The position numbers and the translations under genes were made by a program. This document shows, piece by piece, positions 1 to 7,068 of a DNA stretch of 7,068 nucleotides. The notes below the pieces were generated by a model that ran no database searches, had not been told where the DNA came from, and was given only the letters and a program-made list of their open reading frames with translations. The number at the start of each line of letters is the position of its first letter. Position 1 is the first letter of the stretch. Origin of the DNA: Verrucomicrobiota bacterium (GTDB lineage Bacteria; Verrucomicrobiota; Verrucomicrobiia; Chthoniobacterales; UBA10450); contig QHNF01000035.1 of assembly GCA_003218345.1 (NCBI GenBank), forward strand, positions 1-7,068, in the 5' to 3' direction.

Positions 1-1
1 C

Positions 2-1330
<1,329 letters not shown>

Positions 1331-1332
1331 TC

Positions 1333-2049
1333 ATGCCTCCGAACGTGAAAAGCGTTCCGCGTCACATCGCGATCATCATGGACGGCAACGGCCGCTGGGC
1401 GAAGGCGCGAGGCCTGCCGCGCATCAAAGGTCACGAAGCCGGTGCCCAGGCTGTTCGCGAATGTGTGGAAGGCTGTGGCGAGCTAAAAGTGGAATATCTC
1501 ACCCTTTACGCTTTCTCCGCCGAAAACTGGCAACGCCCCAAAACCGAAGTCTTCGCGCTGATGCGTCTGCTCGAAAAATTTTTGAAAGAGAAAACACCGG
1601 AAATGATCGAGAAAAATGTGCGTCTTCAGGCGATTGGGCGCTTGACCGATCTACCGGAGAGTTCGCAAGAACAACTGCACAAAACGATCGAGCAAACTGC
1701 TGGCAACACCGGTCTCACTCTCATCCTGGCCCTGAGCTACGGCGGCCGCCTCGAAATCATCGACGGCATCAAGAGTTTGCTTCGCGCGATCGAGCTAGGT
1801 CACATCGACAAGGCAATGATCGATGTGGAGATGTTCAGCAAACATCTTTACACGCGGTACTATCCCGATCCAGACCTGCTTGTCCGCACGTCGGGCGAAA
1901 TGCGTTTGTCGAACTTTCTGCTTTGGCAAACGTCCTACACCGAAATGTATGTTACCCCAAAGCTATGGCCCGAGTTCACGAAGAAAGATCTCTTCGCCGC
2001 CGTGGAAGAATTCGGGCGCCGCCAACGCCGGTACGGAGTCGTGTCGTAG
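1333..2049 (+). CDS. uppS: Undecaprenyl diphosphate synthase (cis-isoprenyl transferase)
   Basis: The enzyme condenses isopentenyl diphosphate units onto farnesyl diphosphate in cis to make undecaprenyl diphosphate, the lipid carrier for peptidoglycan and surface polysaccharides. It acts at the inner face of the membrane. The 238 residues match the family. MDGNGRWA (16-23) contains the catalytic, Mg-binding Asp17. GHEAG (33-37) and FSAENW (61-66) are the conserved substrate-site segments. RTSGEMRLSNFLLWQ (185-199) supplies the arginines that bind the diphosphate, and Glu204 in YTEMY matches the second Mg ligand. The family often has LNYGGR, and here the segment is ALSYGGR (133-139), a tolerated variant. 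The ATG lies 2 bases after the purA stop, so the two genes are very likely co-transcribed and translationally linked. In many bacteria cdsA follows uppS, but here it does not. Confidence 0.96.
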   Translation: MPPNVKSVPRHIAIIMDGNGRWAKARGLPRIKGHEAGAQAVRECVEGCGELKVEYLTLYAFSAENWQRPKTEVFALMRLLEKFLKEKTPEMIEKNVRLQAIGRLTDLPESSQEQLHKTIEQTAGNTGLTLILALSYGGRLEIIDGIKSLLRAIELGHIDKAMIDVEMFSKHLYTRYYPDPDLLVRTSGEMRLSNFLLWQTSYTEMYVTPKLWPEFTKKDLFAAVEEFGRRQRRYGVVS

Positions 2050-2172
2050 CCGCTTCGTCTCCTCGCGAAAGTTTTCGAACCTGACTCATCGGTAACCTAC
2101 TGATTTCTATAAAAGCTGTCCTCGACACGCCGCAAAGTGCGTCACTATTCTTCAGATCAGAAACAAGGTTGT
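2050..2172 (+). promoter_or_regulatory. uppS-fabG intergenic region with a possible promoter
   Basis: This gap of about 120 bases contains no recognisable gene. TATAAA at 2108-2113 resembles a -10 box, and CTGACT at 2081-2086 is a loose -35-like sequence. The spacer is about 21 bases, longer than the ideal for a housekeeping promoter, so this is only suggestive. A GTG at 2137 is in frame with fabG and would add 12 residues, but the added stretch does not look like a Rossmann-fold N-terminus. AAGG (2165-2168) sits 4 bases before the preferred ATG at 2173. I see no stable hairpin with a T-tract that would end the purA-uppS transcript, so read-through into fabG is possible. Confidence 0.25.
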
Positions 2173-2916
2173 ATGAGATTTGAAAATCAGGTTGCGCTCG
2201 TTACCGGAGCGGGCCGGGGGATAGGAGCCGCCATCGCGTTGCGGCTTGCGGATGAAGGCGCGCGGGTGGCGTGCGTGAGCCGGACGGAAGCAAACGCGAA
2301 AAGAATCGCGGACCAGATAAACGCAATGCGAGCGGACGCAGCGAGACCCTACGCGGTTGACGTCGCGAACCATTCAGGCGTGCAAAAAGTCGGCGCTCGG
2401 ATTCTCGATGACTTCGGCAAGGTCGATATACTGGTTAACAACGCTGGTATAACGCGCGATGGGCTTGCTATGCGGATGTCGGTGGAAGATTGGGAAACGG
2501 TTATCAACACGAATTTGCGTGGCGCGTTTAGTTTTACCCAGTCGATTATTCGCGTTATGACCAAGCAACGCAGCGGTCGTATTATTAACATCAGCTCCGT
2601 GATCGGACTGATGGGTAATGCTGGGCAGACAAATTACGCTGCCAGCAAAGCAGGCTTGATCGGCTTTACCAAGTCGCTTGCCCGCGAGCTGGCGAGCCGC
2701 AACATCACTGTGAACGCCGTGGCGCCGGGATTCATTACCACGGACATGACTGCTGGGCTCTCGGATGAAATAAAAAATACAATTCAATCCAAAATTCCGC
2801 TGGGTAAAACGGGCACGCCCGAAGATATCGCCAGCGCAGTGGCATTCCTTGCATCCGAGGAAGCCGGTTACATCACGGGCCAGGTGTTGTGCGTCGATGG
2901 CGGCATCGTGATGTAA
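2173..2916 (+). CDS. fabG: 3-oxoacyl-[ACP] reductase
   Basis: A short-chain dehydrogenase/reductase that reduces 3-oxoacyl-ACP to 3-hydroxyacyl-ACP with NADPH in type II fatty-acid synthesis. It is 247 residues from the ATG at 2173, the usual FabG length. The N-terminus MRFENQVALVTGAGRGIG gives the nucleotide-binding TGxxxGxG (11-18), followed by NNAG (89-92). The catalytic tetrad Asn114, Ser142, Tyr155 and Lys159 is complete, with YAASK in the right spacing to Ser142. APGFI and the C-terminal GQVLCVDGG are FabG-typical. A GTG at 2137 would extend it by 12 residues, but I prefer 2173 because the fold begins there and AAGG lies just upstream. The gene is not flanked by acpP, fabD or fabF. It converges on an operon encoding two acyl-ACP dehydratases, so it could serve ordinary fatty-acid synthesis, that operon, or both. 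The family call is firm and the exact pathway is not. Confidence 0.93.
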   Translation: MRFENQVALVTGAGRGIGAAIALRLADEGARVACVSRTEANAKRIADQINAMRADAARPYAVDVANHSGVQKVGARILDDFGKVDILVNNAGITRDGLAMRMSVEDWETVINTNLRGAFSFTQSIIRVMTKQRSGRIINISSVIGLMGNAGQTNYAASKAGLIGFTKSLARELASRNITVNAVAPGFITTDMTAGLSDEIKNTIQSKIPLGKTGTPEDIASAVAFLASEEAGYITGQVLCVDGGIVM

Positions 2917-2995
2917 GGTAGCGTGACCTTCCAGGTTGCGCTGGTGGACTCGCAAGCGAGACGCTCGCGCTATGCTTCTGGCGCTTCGCGGCTAC
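2917..2995. repeat. Palindromic intergenic element (REP/MITE-like)
   Basis: The gap between the fabG stop and the end of the convergent dehydratase gene is almost filled by self-complementary sequence. GCGTGACCT (2921-2929) pairs with AGGTTGCGC (2933-2941) around a TCC loop, a 9-pair stem with two G-U wobbles. GCGAG (2956-2960) pairs with CTCGC (2964-2968) around ACG. TAGCG (2919-2923) can also pair with CGCTA (2968-2972), and the unit ends in GGCTAC (2990-2995), opposite the initial GGTAGC. No T-tract follows any stem, so it does not look like an ordinary intrinsic terminator. From memory, similar GTAGCG-bounded units occur many times in verrucomicrobial intergenic regions. I cannot verify copy number here. 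Confidence 0.55.
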
Positions 2996-3005
2996 AAGCA
3001 AACAA

Positions 3006-3464
3006 TCACGTGCGCGGCATAATGGTGATGCGGCCATTGGCCAAAAGACTCTCGCCGGCTGAAACGCGGCACTCATAAACGGTATTGATGCCGTCTCCGA
3101 ACAAGCGACTCGCACAAATGTGGAGCGGCGAATCGATGTCATCCAGGCGCATCGCATGCAAATGTGCATCTCGTAACGCGACCAGGTAGCCGGGTGGCGC
3201 CGTTGCACCAGCCGAGCGGGCGCGCAATCCCCCGTGAACAGCCGCAGCTTGCGCGCCATATTCGAAAGCATGCAACGCGGATAACTGTCCATCGCGACGC
3301 AAAGGATTAGCCGGATCCCGATGCGTGTTAGTAACACAAACAACCGATCGGTCGTCCCAGTGAGTTACCTCATCCAACAAGCACATCAGGCCGGAGTGGG
3401 GGATAAGGTTGCGAATTTCGTGCTTGTTAACCGGGATGCGGTTACTGGAAGTCATCAAAGTCAT
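3006..3464 (-). CDS. ApeP-like 3-hydroxyacyl-ACP dehydratase (hotdog fold)
   Basis: This is a predicted cytoplasmic dehydratase that removes water from 3-hydroxyacyl-ACP to give trans-2-enoyl-ACP. It belongs to the hotdog family that includes ApeP of aryl-polyene clusters rather than classical FabZ. From the ATG at 3464 it has 152 residues, typical for the group. LIPHSGLMCLLDEV (20-33) holds the presumed catalytic His23. The central-helix segment FEYGAQAAAVHGG (67-79) holds the presumed catalytic Glu68, and NPL (53-55) is also family-typical. A second ATG at 3455 is possible. The open frame runs back to 3680, but that part overlaps the acyltransferase and shows no hotdog features, so I excluded it. 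It is the last gene of the leftward operon, about 28 bases after the acyltransferase stop, and it ends against the palindromic element. The family call is good and the exact substrate is unknown. Confidence 0.85.
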   Translation of the reverse strand: MTLMTSSNRIPVNKHEIRNLIPHSGLMCLLDEVTHWDDRSVVCVTNTHRDPANPLRRDGQLSALHAFEYGAQAAAVHGGLRARSAGATAPPGYLVALRDAHLHAMRLDDIDSPLHICASRLFGDGINTVYECRVSAGESLLANGRITIMPRT

Positions 3465-3492
3465 CTTATGAATATTCGCCGAAGATTGGCCT

Positions 3493-4413
3493 TTAATCCC
3501 AAAACGGATAGAAATTAAACCAGTTGTAAGGCGCAAGACGCGCGTAATGCTCCAGACGTTCCGCGTAACGCTGCACCCAAAGTTGGATATCCTCGGCGCG
3601 ACGATCGCGATCCAAAATGACCTCGTCGGCAAAATGCTCGAAGTAAATTTCGTAACAGTTCCCCCCGCGGTAGAGACCAAAAAAGAGGATAACCGGTCGA
3701 TGCGTCATGGCAGCAAGCAGCATCGGGCCAGTTGGGAATGCGGCTGGCGCGTCCAGAAATTGACATTGCGTTGTCTTGTCGCCGCTCAAGACGCGGTCGC
3801 CCAGTATGCCGACAAAGAACCCCGCATCCAAACTTTCCTTGACTCTCAGCAATGTATCCGGCCGATCCGGCACGATTACCGTGCTTGCGATCGTTGGGTT
3901 CAGCGCATCGAAAAAGCGCGTGATGTTTCGGTTGTGTTCGATGTCCATCAACACCTTTAGCGGAAAGCTTCGCTGCATTACTCCCAGAGCCCGCAACACC
4001 TCGAAGCTGCCCAAATGCGAGCCCAGGAGGATGCTCCCTTTGCCGCTTTCGATTTGCGCATGCAGCATTTCCTTCCCGTGAAGTTTCACGGTAAAGCGCT
4101 CGAACTCGCCGCGCAGCAGGTAGAGACGATCCAAAATCGTCGCGGCAAAACAATGAAAATGGCGGAACAGATGCCACCGGTGAGGTGCATGGCCGCGCAC
4201 GCGATTCAAGTATTCGTAGGAGGTTCGGCGGGCCGCGTGTGCGGTGATTATGAAATAAAATGTGATCGGGTACAGAAGAAGTCTTGCTGCCCAACGCCCG
4301 ATGTGCACTGCGATCCAGGCGATTACGCGCAGTGAAGCGGCTGTGCCGCGCTCTGGCAAAGCCGTCCAACGGTCCGCCGGCAAGCCTTTAGTCCAAAGAA
4401 CTTCAGGAGTCAC
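3493..4413 (-). CDS. LpxL/HtrB-like lysophospholipid acyltransferase
   Basis: This is a predicted inner-membrane acyltransferase of the lipid A late-acyltransferase superfamily. It would move an acyl chain from ACP or CoA to a lipid or glycolipid acceptor. From the GTG at 4413 it has 306 residues. A hydrophobic N-terminal stretch (about 26-58) would anchor it to the membrane. The catalytic HX4E motif is visible in GSHLGSFE (His133, Glu138). FPTGPMLLAA and the C-terminal APYNWFNFYPFWD are typical of the branch found in aryl-polyene and related clusters. The frame is open back to a TTG at 4497, but those 28 residues lie inside the methyltransferase gene and resemble nothing. The GTG at 4413 overlaps the methyltransferase stop by 11 bases, suggesting translational coupling, and similarity to the family begins just after it. 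The family is firm, the start moderately so, and donor and acceptor are unknown. Confidence 0.87.
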   Translation of the reverse strand: MTPEVLWTKGLPADRWTALPERGTAASLRVIAWIAVHIGRWAARLLLYPITFYFIITAHAARRTSYEYLNRVRGHAPHRWHLFRHFHCFAATILDRLYLLRGEFERFTVKLHGKEMLHAQIESGKGSILLGSHLGSFEVLRALGVMQRSFPLKVLMDIEHNRNITRFFDALNPTIASTVIVPDRPDTLLRVKESLDAGFFVGILGDRVLSGDKTTQCQFLDAPAAFPTGPMLLAAMTHRPVILFFGLYRGGNCYEIYFEHFADEVILDRDRRAEDIQLWVQRYAERLEHYARLAPYNWFNFYPFWD

Positions 4414-5668
4414 TTGTACGTAAGGTTCTTTGTCCGCATATGGCGCCGGTGAAAAAATGCGGATAGACCTCGCGAATGCGATTGATGTCGGGCGCAACTT
4501 TAGCGTGCCCGAAGCCTGCGCGCGTAAATGCGCTGCGCCAATGATCTGCAGTCATGAAGCCGGGATTTGGACGAATTTCAGGATCTGTCTGGACACTGGT
4601 AAAACTCTCCAGAATTTGAAACATCAGTTCCGGATAGATCGGTTGATTGACGTAGGGCCGCAGGCATTCACCGATCACCAGCCAGCCGTCGTTTGCGAGA
4701 GCCGAACGCGCTTCGTTTAAGCTAAACAAAAGGTCCTTCGAGATATGCATTACGTTCACGGCATACACGAGATCGAACTCTCCCGGAGCGACGCCTTGAC
4801 TGTTCCATGGCAAATCGAGGTCGAGTGCGGCCCATTCCAGCGCCAAGTTGGGATACTGCTTTGCCAATTTACGCTGGCCGGATCGGCGGAAGAACGCGTT
4901 CGGTTCTGTAATGAGATAGCGTTCTATCCGTGGCAAGAGCCCGCATTGATCGAACAAGCGCAGCAAAATTTCGCTGGCGCTGCCGGTACCGGCGCCAAGT
5001 TCCAAAATCCGAATCGTGCGCCGAGTGGAAAGGCGATCAGCGGCTGGTACCGCGCCCACCCAATTGTTCACCGCGTAAGTCAAATTATCGTTGTCAAAAT
5101 AATTCAGCCATAGCGGTATTCCTTGAGGTCCGAACAGATTTTGATCGCCGGTCTGCTCGCCGCTGGCAACGGCTGGATAGAGGCTCGCCGCGTGATCCAA
5201 TAAATCCAAAGTCGCGGCATTGGCGGGATCAATGCTCAGACCGATTCCGCGCAAGCGTTTAAGATCGGCTTGCGACGGCGCGTGTCGCAGATGATAAGAG
5301 CGGATATCGCCGTCAGTTCGTGCCTCCGCACAACCGGTCTCGACCAGACGTTCCAAAATCCAACCTAAAGCGAACTTGAAACGCGGCTGAAAAGAAAGCA
5401 GCTGACAAAACTCATCGGCTGATCGCCACTCGTCGAGTTGATCGATCAGATTCAACCGGCGCGACAGATCGACGGCCAGTTCGATGCTGTAACGCTCCAT
5501 CAATTCGATGCTTTGATACAAGCGTTCACTGAACACGGCCGGTGGATATTCCTCGAGCCACCGCGCCAGGCGCGGATCGCTCGGCCGGGTTTCAAATGTA
5601 TGCGCGTCAGATAATGGCGCGTTCACGAAGTCATTTTGTCCGGCCACAGACTTCAAGTCGACCTTCAA
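4403..5668 (-). CDS. Polyketide-type SAM-dependent methyltransferase
   Basis: This is a class I methyltransferase of up to 421 residues. Motif I is ILELGAGTGSAS (221-232). An acidic residue for the SAM ribose follows in YLITEPN (251-257), then ALDLDLPW (281-288). FDLVYAVNVMHISKDLL (298-314) with DGWLVIGECLRP (327-338) closely resembles the C-methyltransferase domains of polyketide synthases and stand-alone relatives. The 200 residues before motif I are helical-looking, like the N-terminal domain of many small-molecule methyltransferases, which usually mediates dimerisation or substrate binding. The start is unresolved: the TTG at 5668 gives the longest form, and in-frame GTGs at 5647 and 5626 are alternatives. 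None has a strong Shine-Dalgarno sequence. The gene overlaps the end of the ApeI-like dehydratase gene unless 5626 is used. Its position between dehydratases suggests methylation of an ACP-bound chain or of the aryl/lipid head. C- versus O-methylation cannot be told from sequence. Confidence 0.85.
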   Translation of the reverse strand: MKVDLKSVAGQNDFVNAPLSDAHTFETRPSDPRLARWLEEYPPAVFSERLYQSIELMERYSIELAVDLSRRLNLIDQLDEWRSADEFCQLLSFQPRFKFALGWILERLVETGCAEARTDGDIRSYHLRHAPSQADLKRLRGIGLSIDPANAATLDLLDHAASLYPAVASGEQTGDQNLFGPQGIPLWLNYFDNDNLTYAVNNWVGAVPAADRLSTRRTIRILELGAGTGSASEILLRLFDQCGLLPRIERYLITEPNAFFRRSGQRKLAKQYPNLALEWAALDLDLPWNSQGVAPGEFDLVYAVNVMHISKDLLFSLNEARSALANDGWLVIGECLRPYVNQPIYPELMFQILESFTSVQTDPEIRPNPGFMTADHWRSAFTRAGFGHAKVAPDINRIREVYPHFFTGAICGQRTLRTSDS

Positions 5669-5942
5669 CTGCTACCCGGTCTTCGATGCGACAGCAAAAA
5701 CTGACTTCACCCGTTGCGCCTTTGCCCGCCGAAAGACAGATGGTAAATGGCTGCTCAGGCTTCAATGGTACGAGAAACTTAACGGCACGTATGACAGTAA
5801 GCTGGCAATCTTTGCGCCACTCACCCAGAGCTGCGAGAATTTCATCGAGGATCAATACGCCCGGTACGAGAGGCGCGCCGGGAAAATGCCCCGGCAAGCT
5901 GGGATGATCCGCCCTGATGGCGCGGCGAACTTCAAAGTTCAT
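5631..5942 (-). CDS. ApeI-like hotdog acyl-ACP dehydratase
   Basis: This small single-domain hotdog protein has 103 residues from the ATG at 5942 and is predicted to dehydrate 3-hydroxyacyl-ACP. PGHFPGAPLVPGVLILDEI (17-35) is the FabA/FabZ active-site signature. His19 is the catalytic histidine, and the acidic partner falls at Asp33, the same 14-residue spacing as His70/Asp84 of E. coli FabA, where FabZ has Glu. Its small size and this signature match the ApeI group of aryl-polyene clusters. A GTG at 5963 overlaps the sulfotransferase stop by one base and would add 7 residues. I prefer the ATG because an AGGA lies at 5955-5958 and the fold begins there, but the 12-13 base spacing is long. The stop falls inside the start region of the methyltransferase gene. 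The second dehydratase of the operon belongs to a different branch, so the two probably have distinct or cooperating roles. Confidence 0.85.
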   Translation of the reverse strand: MNFEVRRAIRADHPSLPGHFPGAPLVPGVLILDEILAALGEWRKDCQLTVIRAVKFLVPLKPEQPFTICLSAGKGATGEVSFCCRIEDRVAVEGRLEVCGRTK

Positions 5943-5962
5943 GCGTTTTCGATATCCTGACA

Positions 5963-7068
5963 CTAGGTCGATACAAGCCGTGGCGCGCGGCCGCCTCGCG
6001 TGCGATCACCCTCAGTGGATAAACCGAATCGTTCGCAATAAGCTGTGAATGCTCCGGCACCTGCAGAGGCATCAAAACCAAATTGCGCTGGATCATATCG
6101 GTGATTGCCGCGTTGTTGCTGCGGCTGGTTCGCAAGGATGATACGCATTCGCTGCTCTGCTTCTTGTGATAACATCCAGTCGAAGTGTTCATAGATGCGT
6201 CGGATCGCGCTCATAGGATCCCGCTGAATCTCGGTGTAATGTATATCGCACGTCCGTTGGGCAGGGAGACGATCTCGCTCGCGCAAAAAAATCGCCATCG
6301 TTGTTGACCAATATCGCCACGCTTCGCGGCCGATGTCGCGAAGGTCGACATCGTCGCTAAAAACGCTACGTAGAATCGCAATCAAACTTGAGACTGATGT
6401 GATTGCCTCGAGCGGGTCGCGATGCACCTGCACGAAACGCGCCTCGCAATAGACCGATAACAATGCCGGCGCTGCGGACATATGGGCTGGCGCTTTCAGA
6501 ATCCAACGCCGTGCCCTGCGGCGCTGTTGCAAATGCTGCAGGAAACGTCGGTGATATGCGTAAACAGGCTGCATATCCTGGTTCAAAAACCACCGGCGAT
6601 ACGATGGCACATTATACATCGTGTCGAACTGGTCGCTCAGAAACGTCGGGCTCATGAGCGAGACACATTCCTGTGGCATCGCTGGCCCCAGTGCGTGCAC
6701 ATTTTCGAACATTGGTGCCAGCCAGCGTAAAGACGAAAGATTTCTCGCCGCGCGCCGAATCCTTTGTCGTTCGTTCTGGTTCGTCGGCGGCGATGGAGTC
6801 ATCACTTCCCATGTAAGCGGTGCGCGATGTTGCGGATCAGCCGCGAGCAGAATGTGCAACAATGTCGTGCCGCTACGCGGCAAACCGACGATGAAGAGCG
6901 GCTCGCGAATTTCCTGGTACGCAGTGTCGGGATACAATTGTCGATCTTTCTCCATCGCTAACCGATTGCAAAGCGTCCGCACGACATCCACGCGCAGAGC
7001 AATTTTTCCCACAACGTTAAGACGCGCCTCGCGTTGGCACGATTCGAGTAAGCGCGAAAGTGGCTCAA
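5963..7068 (-). CDS. PAPS-dependent sulfotransferase (5' end outside the window)
   Basis: This sulfotransferase would move sulfate from PAPS to a hydroxyl or similar acceptor. FIVGLPRSGTTLLH (6854-6895) is the 5'-phosphosulfate loop. LTWEVMTPSPP lies just after it, as in the large sulfotransferase family resembling Pfam Sulfotransfer_3. WILKAPAHM and RFVQVHRDP (about 6412-6438) form the downstream core, the latter being the 3'-phosphate-binding segment. The C-terminal HRYDPAQFGF and the final FTAYCERFG are family-typical. A GTG at 7012 is the first start codon in the visible frame, but the frame stays open to the window edge. The residues before that GTG (PLSRLLESCQREARLNVVG) fit the family's normal N-terminal region, so the true start lies beyond 7068. 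It is the first visible gene of the leftward operon, and its TAG touches the next gene. Sulfation is the default reading, and the acceptor is unknown. Confidence 0.88.
   Translation of the reverse strand, partial: EPLSRLLESCQREARLNVVGKIALRVDVVRTLCNRLAMEKDRQLYPDTAYQEIREPLFIVGLPRSGTTLLHILLAADPQHRAPLTWEVMTPSPPTNQNERQRIRRAARNLSSLRWLAPMFENVHALGPAMPQECVSLMSPTFLSDQFDTMYNVPSYRRWFLNQDMQPVYAYHRRFLQHLQQRRRARRWILKAPAHMSAAPALLSVYCEARFVQVHRDPLEAITSVSSLIAILRSVFSDDVDLRDIGREAWRYWSTTMAIFLRERDRLPAQRTCDIHYTEIQRDPMSAIRRIYEHFDWMLSQEAEQRMRIILANQPQQQRGNHRYDPAQFGFDASAGAGAFTAYCERFGLSTEGDRTRGGRAPRLVST

Noticed and set aside
1461..2084. 207-residue open frame on the plus strand overlapping uppS
   Set aside because: It lies in another frame of uppS, is rich in Arg/Ser with no recognisable motif, and uppS is clearly real.
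2374..2955. 193-residue minus-strand open frame opposite fabG
   Set aside because: It lies antisense to an intact fabG carrying all its catalytic residues. The His-rich translation matches nothing I recognise.
2917..2995. Intrinsic bidirectional terminator
   Set aside because: The stems are strong, but none is followed by a T-tract on either strand, so I called a repeat instead.
2873..3343. 156-residue minus-strand open frame across the fabG end, the palindrome and the ApeP-like gene
   Set aside because: It runs through the repeat and an alternative frame of the dehydratase, and shows no motif.
3465..3680. N-terminal extension of the ApeP-like dehydratase to 224 residues
   Set aside because: The extra 72 residues lie over the end of the acyltransferase gene and show no hotdog features. 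The family-like sequence begins after the ATGs at 3464/3455.
3515..4369. 284-residue minus-strand frame inside the acyltransferase gene
   Set aside because: It is a shifted frame of the acyltransferase, which has the HX4E motif and a family-typical C-terminus. The shadow protein has no domain.
4414..4497. N-terminal extension of the acyltransferase to a TTG at 4497
   Set aside because: The 28 added residues are a shadow of the methyltransferase C-terminus, with no acyltransferase-like features. The GTG at 4413 fits better.

Overview
The window holds two housekeeping genes, a stand-alone 3-oxoacyl-ACP reductase gene, and, on the opposite strand, the 3' part of a fatty-acid/polyketide-like biosynthetic operon. 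Coding density is high and the genes look intact. GTG/TTG starts and weak or absent Shine-Dalgarno sequences are common. The base composition, the style of PurA and UppS, and a palindromic intergenic element ending in GGTAGCG/GGCTAC suggest a soil-type Verrucomicrobiota bacterium. That assignment is inference from memory and only moderately secure.

Plus strand, 62-2916: purA (adenylosuccinate synthetase) and uppS (undecaprenyl diphosphate synthase) are 2 bases apart and almost certainly co-transcribed. After a gap of about 120 bases comes fabG (NADPH-dependent 3-oxoacyl-ACP reductase), with its own plausible start at 2173. These cover purine nucleotide synthesis, the cell-wall lipid carrier, and the ketoreduction step of acyl-chain elongation.

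2917-3005: this short gap between convergent genes is almost filled by an imperfect palindromic element with three nested or adjacent hairpin arms. It is probably a dispersed repeat.

Minus strand, 7068 down to 3006: five tightly packed genes run leftward. In transcription order they are a sulfotransferase (5' end cut off by the window edge), a small FabA/FabZ-type hotdog dehydratase resembling ApeI, a polyketide-type SAM-dependent methyltransferase, an LpxL/HtrB-like acyltransferase, and a second hotdog dehydratase resembling ApeP. Two different hotdog dehydratases, an LpxL-like acyltransferase and a methyltransferase are the hallmark content of aryl-polyene-type (APE/flexirubin/xanthomonadin-like) lipid clusters. 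A sulfotransferase is not a standard member.

My working model is that unseen ketosynthase, ACP and ligase genes beyond position 7068 build an ACP-bound chain. The two dehydratases introduce double bonds and a ketoreductase (perhaps the convergent FabG) supplies the 3-hydroxyacyl substrates. The methyltransferase and sulfotransferase tailor the product, and the acyltransferase moves it onto a membrane lipid. No ketosynthase or ACP is present in the window, so the product class cannot be fixed from this sequence.
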